Shown piece after piece: positions 58,299 to 64,000 of a stretch of DNA of 64,000 bases; the stretch's first letter is position 1, and each line of letters opens with the position of its first letter. The stretch lies in the NCBI GenBank assembly GCA_018350325.1, contig JAEVLN010000013.1, positions 2,666,124-2,730,123 of the forward strand. The letters are read 5' to 3'. The DNA is from Globodera rostochiensis. Lineage: Eukaryota; Nematoda; Chromadorea; Rhabditida; Heteroderidae. Both the position numbers and the translations under genes were made by a program. The notes below the pieces were generated by a model. The model saw only the letters and a program-made list of their open reading frames with translations, ran no database searches and was not told where the DNA came from.

Positions 58299-58826
58299 TA
58301 AAATTGAAGAATACGTGTACCTCACCAAATCCCACAAATTATATATTCGACTCCTCTCTAAGCCTAACGCACGAATCTGAAAGAATTTTTTGGCGGAAAC
58401 CACTTTGAAGCAAGTTATAAGCCCGGGACTGAAGTGTCTTTTGACTGGGGACTTAGTTGTCCATTGTTTTAAAAATGGGCAAAATCACTTATATTGGGCT
58501 AAAACACGCAACGGAGCACGCCTAGCCTAACGCACCCCGAGCCAGGGTGACTTAGGCCTAAGCCTAACGCGCCCCGAGCCAGGGTGGCTTAGGCAGCTTA
58601 ATGAACCCCTAATTTTCCTTAATTAAAAAAAATTTAAACTGGTTCAAAAACCGCTTGAATGAACAACTGAGTCCCCAGTCAAAAAGACATTTCAGTCCCG
58701 GGCTCATAACTGCTTCAAAGTGGTTTCCGCCAAAAATTCTTTCAGATTCGTGCGTTAGGCTTAGAGAGGAGTCGATTGATATATAATTTGTGGGATTTGG
58801 TGAGGTACACGTATTCTTCAATTTTT
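58299..58826. repeat. Large inverted repeat with ~165-nt arms
   Basis: The left arm (about 58299-58465) starts AAATTGAAGAATACGTGTAC and includes AGCCCGGGACTGAAGTG. The right arm (about 58662-58826) is its reverse complement, ending GTACACGTATTCTTCAATTT. The roughly 195-nt loop contains GCCTAACGCGCCCCGAGCCA-type repeats that recur near 25.5 and 61.2 kb. Part of the arm matches the 38.7-40.3 kb element. It lies between the FGD and GRWD1 3' ends. Confidence 0.85.
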
Positions 58827-59017
58827 CCAACAACACAACAGTGTTCCAGTCTTCCGACCGGGCATTTCCACTCTTGGCGACGAGATGTACATAATATGAC
58901 CACCCGTGTAAATATTGAAGCTCCCTCCACCACACATTCCTTCATATATTATTACTTTAAAAACTTTATTCGCAATAAAATAAAAAACAACGAGCTTAAA
59001 CTTCCGATATTCCATCG

Positions 59018-61600
59018 TTAGACGTTTATGGTTTTGAAAACATGAAATCCGTCTAGAGCGGTCGTGAAAGCCAACCCGGGGCATTGCTTGTGCCAGTGTA
59101 CCTCTTTCACTTCTGTAAAGGGACAAGCCCTCCAAAGCTGTCTTGCTGGACACTTTACTAATTTCAACCCAACGGAAATTATTTAAATATGTTAAATGGG
59201 GTACGGACAGCAAAACGGACCGTTAGGCATAGTCAAGCTTGTATGTATGAATTGTCAACACGACCAGATTAGAACTTACCCTTCTGACCCATGTGAATAA
59301 ACAGCAGCTGCGAAGGGACCTTTGGCAACTGTTTTTCTCCTCCGCCCTCCTCAACATCTCCAGACAATTCGTCCTCCTCCAGTGCCAAATCCCACAAAGT
59401 CGTCTGGTCGTCCTCACCAGATGCCATAAACACTGTTGCGTCGTGAGGACTCCATTCTACCGAACTAGCGAAAAAACCCCTTATTTAAAGAGAAACAAGA
59501 AACCTGATTGGCTTTTGATGGTGTCGGAACTGGGCCACCGACTGGTTATACTTAAGAAAACAAAACGAGTTTTTAATTTCAAAAAGTTATTCGTTGCTTT
59601 TCTATTGCTTGGGACAGCATTCCGAAAGGCCATTTTCAGGACATCCCTATTTTCAGCCAAACATTTTTTATTTTTAGCTCTAAAATGACCTGGATGGTCT
59701 TCAATGACCAGACCCTAAGAACAGTGTCGTCACCGCCAGAAACAATAAGCGGTTCTCCGTTGTTCCAACTGATCACATTTACATCGCCATCGTGAGCGTC
59801 CTTAACCGTACAAACGCACGATTCTTTGTGAGATGCTCGAACATCCCAAAGTCGTCTAAAGTTTCTTTGTTTTTGAACAAACAAAAATGCTTAATTTGCT
59901 CTTCCCCAATAAATAAATAAAAAGCAGACGCAAACACTCAGCCAAGGCAGCAATGAGTTACATTGTATGGTCCGCTGAGCATGACATTAAAAGTGCTTCT
60001 TCAGTCGGAGACCATGCTGAAAATAATTTAAAAGGAAGGTTTTAAAAACTTTTCCAGCAATGTTCGCCACATGTTGGACAAATTAAAAAATTAATTCGAA
60101 GACTTGCCCAAATCCTCAACGGAGCTTTGATGTTCTGTCAATGGCCGTTGATCGATCAACCATTGGCCACCCTCTGACATTCTCCAAAGAAATATCTGCA
60201 GAATTTTAAATGAAAATTGAGTGCATTTTGAATTTGAATAGGTTTCAACTGAAATTTACAATCGGTTGACTGCAGAAAGGTTAAGCATCCTAACGTCGGG
60301 GAGAGAGGGACGAAATGCACCCCGTAAATTGGGGGGGGGGAATACCAGTCACCTTACTGTGGAGATCTCCAGAGGCAAGCGTTCCAGAACGAGTAGGAGA
60401 CCACGCGAGGGCAAACCCTTCGGCAGAATGTCCCGGAAAGGAAAACAGAAGACTTTCTTTCACAATGTCTTTCTCTATTTTATGAAGTTTTGACGGAGTT
60501 TCTTCCCCAATGCCATTCACACATTCGATGGACGAGTTCATATTCCATAACTGGACTTTCTGCTGGTCATTCCACACTGCGCAAACATTGCTGGACCCAA
60601 GTGTTTGGCACTGATAAGGCAAAAGAGGTACATTGACTTGAGATTGTTGATATTTTATTTCCGAGAGACTCCATGCCTTTATTCTGTTGATGCCCCCGTA
60701 GTGGGGGATGAGTGCCGCGTGCATCCGCGCCGCCTTCCCGCCGCCCTCCTCCGCGTCGTCTTCTTCGCTGCTGCTGCTTTCCTCGGCCTCCTCTTTGTGT
60801 CCGCCTCTCTTCGCCTCCTCCAATGCTTTCTCATTCGCGTGCATATTCGACAGTCTTACCACCAACAATTCATTATCCTTCGCGTGCTCGGCCTCAAATT
60901 CTTAATCTGATTTTAAGTACCTATTTGAAAGTTGAACCTGCGTGCCAGCAGCAAGCCAAGCGGTCATTGGGAAGTTGGATCGATTGTCACCCAAAGAGTC
61001 GGACAAAACGTCAAAACTTAGACACGGGTAATCTGAAAAGAAGGCAAAAGTTTGTCGAATCACAAAGGCCATCACAAAAGGGAAAGCCTCTCTTTTCAAT
61101 CAAAAAATGAGAAATGGCTTTCTTTTATTGCTATCCTTAACCAATTTTACGTTGAGCTTCCTCGCCAGGGTGGCTTGCTTAAGCCTAACGCGCCCCGAGT
61201 CAGGGTGGCTTAGGCCTAAGCCTAACAAACCCATTATAGATTTTCAAAATCTTAGATGTTCTCAGATCTTAAGAATATTGTCAGATTCGTGATCAGCACC
61301 CTTGAAAACCCCATATATTAGTTTCCAGCGAATTTGGGGAGGGGGTCGTATAACGGAAAAGTAGCCGTTTGTATAACCACGAAAGGCTTTTGCATTACCT
61401 GTCTCAAAAGCATGGAACAGCAAGTAGGCCTTTGCGTCGTATACCAATTCCTCATCCGTTTTCAAAGTTCGGCTTATCCCAGGCACATAAACCTGTACTC
61501 AGAAAAAGGTGAAATCCATCTTAATAATAAGATGAACTTTTTTTTTCGTTGTCCCACACTTCTGTTGCGCAATTGCGACTCCATTTTCATCTGTATCCAT
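59018..61600 (-). CDS. grwd1: GRWD1/RRB1-type WD40 ribosome-assembly chaperone
   Basis: GRWD1 (yeast Rrb1) is a nucleolar chaperone for ribosomal protein L3 in 60S assembly. Ten exons join in phase to give 475 residues: 61600-61538, 61492-61399, 61032-60938, 60892-60353, 60195-60108, 60016-59962, 59855-59690, 59550-59504, 59464-59280 and 59112-59018. Family blocks in order are [36 protein letters not shown], an acidic stretch ([16 protein letters not shown]), [94 protein letters not shown] and [20 protein letters not shown]. One intron (60107-60017) has a GC donor in the context G|GCAAGT. Length and order match the family end to end. Confidence 0.95.
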
Positions 61601-61740
61601 TTGATCCCCACCCATTCAATGAAAAAATTAAAGCTCAGATGCCTAAAATACAATATATTTTTAGGTCCGAATAGGCGAATTTCGTAGTAACTATGTTTTT
61701 CTTGCACATTATAACTTAACGAAGGAAATAGCAATTAAAT

Positions 61741-62910
61741 ATGGCATTTGAGCGTTGGCGTTATGTCAATGAGAATTACAGCAGAAATCGAGTGACAAAC
61801 GTGCACACTTTATGCTATTTCTCCTTTTCAAGAGCTTTTTTGTTAGCAATTAATTGTTTATCCAAGCAACTTGCAGTGTCCATTTTACTTTGGGACTCAG
61901 TCAGCCGGTATTTAAATGGCGTCTGATCGCGTCCCGTCACATCTAGACCGATTTGTCTCGTCGAGAGCTGTCGAATGATACTAAATTTGGTTGGTCTCCG
62001 GGAAAAGACAAAATGTACGTCAAAAATATCCATTTTTGGCAATTTTGAACCGTTCAAAAACCGGTTTAAAGACTGAGCGACAAAAATTTTATTTCTATCG
62101 GTTTCAGCACCTAAGAAACCCTGTAAAAGTGGTGGTTTTAGTGATTTCGAGTCTGGGAGCTCAGATCCATATTTACCAATAGCGTAAAAAAATCGATATT
62201 TGCCTATTTTCGAATTTTTCCAAAATACGAGATTTTGTTACGAATCGTCTTTATACCGTGCCGACAATATTAAAAAAATAATAAAATAAATATTTAATGT
62301 CAACCCATTTAGAATTTAGAAAAATACATAGTAAAGAAACGAAAGAATGGCCGAAGATTTGCTCGCCTTGTCCTCGGACGATTCGTGTGATGGTAATACA
62401 AATGAGTGGGCTCGGGATTTTAACGAAGCCCGGGATCGGGATTAGTAACTCGGGATTTATAAGAGAAAAATTATTCTAATCCCGGTCAAAAAACAGGGCG
62501 TAAAAAAAGATTTATAAATTTTGAGGGGAATCTCAATTTTCGCACGACGACAAAAGAAAATGTCCGGAGGCAGAATTCAGAAAAAATTTCATCAACCTTC
62601 CAAAAACATTTCTGTAGGTTTTGTTTGTGCTGAACCCGAATTTTCGATTAAGAATTTTCTGAGGAAAAGCCTGAAACCAGTTTTTGAACCGGTTAAGAAT
62701 AGCTTTGAAAATCTGCAAAACTAAATTTCCCTAAATTTTCTCAGCCTCAAAAAAGAATAGGTATGATAATTTAATTGAGCTTTTATACTGTTCAAAAAAA
62801 ACTCAAATTAAAATATTCATTCGATTGTCGGTCGATCGAATATAAATTTATCATAAGATGACTTGTGTTGTCCGCCGTCCTGTGCTGTACCCAAAACGGC
62901 GATTAGAAGG
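61741..62910. other. AT-rich intergenic DNA, no supported gene
   Basis: A segment near 62395-62480 has repeated CGGGAT motifs (ATTTTAACGAAGCCCGGGAT) resembling a small diverged inverted repeat. No coding exon is supported before the ATG at 62911. Confidence 0.45.
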
Positions 62911-63710
62911 ATGGCCATCATTGATGTGTGCAATGTTCTGTATTGTTGTGCCTACCATACCAGTGCGGGAAAGGCGCTGAACGAGTGAGTGGGAGTGAAT
63001 TCTAAAGCCTCGAAAACAATTGTTTTTTTCTTTCAAAAAACGGGGAGGGCATTTTGATTGTAGGTATTGTACTGCCACCCATTTTCCGTCGGTTTTTTAG
63101 TTGTCCAATTGTTTTCGTCTTAAAACCCTTCGATATATTTTCTTGAGGCGGTGCGATGCGACGGGTCTCATCGTAATGGCTCGAAGTCTTTTAAAGGCCG
63201 GCTTTGACCTGAAGATGTTCGTGCCCATTTCTTACATGAATAACTCTAAAAGCGTCCACAACAAATTCATCATGGAGGTAAGCAAAGATACACTTGCATT
63301 TTTCAAAACTCGAAAAATTTAACATTTTCTCATGAAATTTTCCTCGAAAATCACTTAAAATTTGTTGGTTGGTGGTGCCATAGGCGCCGGCTGGAAACTT
63401 GAAATTAAATTTTCTAAGGAATTGCAAAAGCTCGACTATCTGACTGTTATCGACGATGGCTCTCATGACGACTTTTTTCCGCTCGAAGTGGCGAAGTGCA
63501 ACGGAGGCTTTGTTATTTCCAACGACAGATTCAGAGACCATCGCGTGCGGACGGAGGTCCCGGACGGACTCCGCCAAATCATCGATAGTCGAAACGTTCA
63601 GTTCGCGTTTCACCATGTCCCAATTGACAAAGTTGGAAAGAAGGCGTTGAGTGACCCCGCCAAGCTTGGCTATTTGGAATTGGAATTCACCCTCAAACCG
63701 CCGAGTCTCA
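62911..63710 (+). CDS. NYN (PIN-like) domain ribonuclease, Zc3h12a/Regnase type, 3' end beyond window
   Basis: Exons 62911-62984, 63148-63277 and 63419-63710 join in phase and end at a phase-1 donor (CTC A|gtacgg). The gene continues outside the window. The product begins AIIDVCNVLYCCAYH, with the first acidic site of the NYN fold. It continues DATGLIVMARSLLKAGFDLK and MFVPISYMNNSKS, and then DDGSHDDFFPLEVAKCNGGF and VISNDRFRDHR, which carry the conserved acidic residues and the SNDxxRD block of Zc3h12a-like endoribonucleases. This family cleaves structured or 3'-UTR RNA; the substrate here is unknown. An upstream exon could still exist, since the first exon lacks a long leader. A transposon lies immediately after the third donor. 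Confidence 0.78.
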
Positions 63711-63718
63711 GTACGGGT

Positions 63719-64000
63719 CAGGCCCGTAGCCAGGGGGGGGGGAGGCTGGGGGGGCTACAGCCCCCCCCCCCGAAAAAAAAAACCGAAGGGGGGGCCCTTT
63801 TCTTTTACAAAATTTTGTAATTTTTTGACAAATTTCCTTAACAAATTGAGTCAAAAATTCAAAATTTTTCCGGCGGCTCCTATCGGCACCGCCGACCCAC
63901 TCCCTCAAAAAAACTTGCATTTTTGAAAAATTTGAAAATCGGTAAAATTTTCACTAAAAAATTTACTGAAAATTGAACTGTTTTTGGGGAAAAATTGCTT
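63719..64000. mobile_element. GTAGCCAGG-family element, truncated by window end
   Basis: It begins CAGGCCCGTAGCCAGGGGGG, followed by CCCCC(C)GAAAAAA, a GGGGGGCCCTTTTCTTTT block and CGGCGGCTCCTATCGGCACC. This is the same layout as the 7.46 and 33.3 kb copies. Its right end is outside the window. It sits about 8 nt downstream of the NYN gene's third exon. Confidence 0.8.

Overview
This 64 kb window is eukaryotic nuclear DNA, most likely from a nematode. Genes are split by many short introns (about 40-100 nt, GT-AG with rare GC-AG). One gene encodes an FMRFamide-like peptide precursor with PLIRFG peptides typical of nematode flp-13. The intergenic DNA is packed with poly-G/poly-C tracts, minisatellites and short inverted-repeat transposons. 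A tylenchid (plant-parasitic) nematode would fit, but that is inference; no rRNA, mitochondrial or SL sequence settles it. No bacterial or viral system, CRISPR array or toxin locus was seen.

Layout. 0-15.2 kb: the 3' end of isovaleryl-CoA dehydrogenase (+), a flp-13-like neuropeptide gene (-), the endosomal-sorting adaptor STAM (-), a nested transposon block at 5.0-6.6 kb, and a large K-Cl cotransporter gene (-) with two alternative N-terminal exon sets. 15.2-19 kb: minisatellites, including a ~1.55 kb array. 19.1-21.4 kb: two tandem CTR-type copper transporters (+). 21.5-22.3 kb: an unrecognised membrane protein (-). 25.0-28.6 kb: the CAAX protease RCE1 (-). 29.3-30.6 kb: inorganic pyrophosphatase (+). 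31.1-34.3 kb: a poorly resolved Ser-rich gene (-). 35-40.3 kb: repeats, including a nested inverted-repeat element with a GC-rich core. 40.6-42.5 kb: Integrator subunit 14 (+). 43-45.4 kb: more transposons. 45.5-47.1 kb: an EGF-repeat protein (-). 50.2-52.4 kb: the PRC2 subunit EED/MES-6 (-). 53.2-58.2 kb: an FGD-type RhoGEF (+). 59.0-61.6 kb: the ribosome-assembly factor GRWD1 (-). 62.9 kb to the end: the start of an NYN-domain ribonuclease gene (+).

Gene models were spliced by eye. For STAM, the K-Cl cotransporter, RCE1, pyrophosphatase, INTS14, the EGF protein, EED, GRWD1, flp-13 and the first copper transporter, all exon phases add up to an open frame and the protein follows the known family from end to end. 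The second copper transporter, the FGD gene, the 21.5 kb membrane protein and the 31-34 kb gene are only partly resolved. The genes are mostly conserved housekeeping or signalling genes with no shared pathway; the two copper transporters are the only obvious functional cluster.

The novelty lies in gene structure and repeats rather than in a new system: alternative N-terminal exons, 13-nt microexons, repeat arrays that serve as or copy splice acceptors, and several related inverted-repeat transposon families with 8-bp target duplications.
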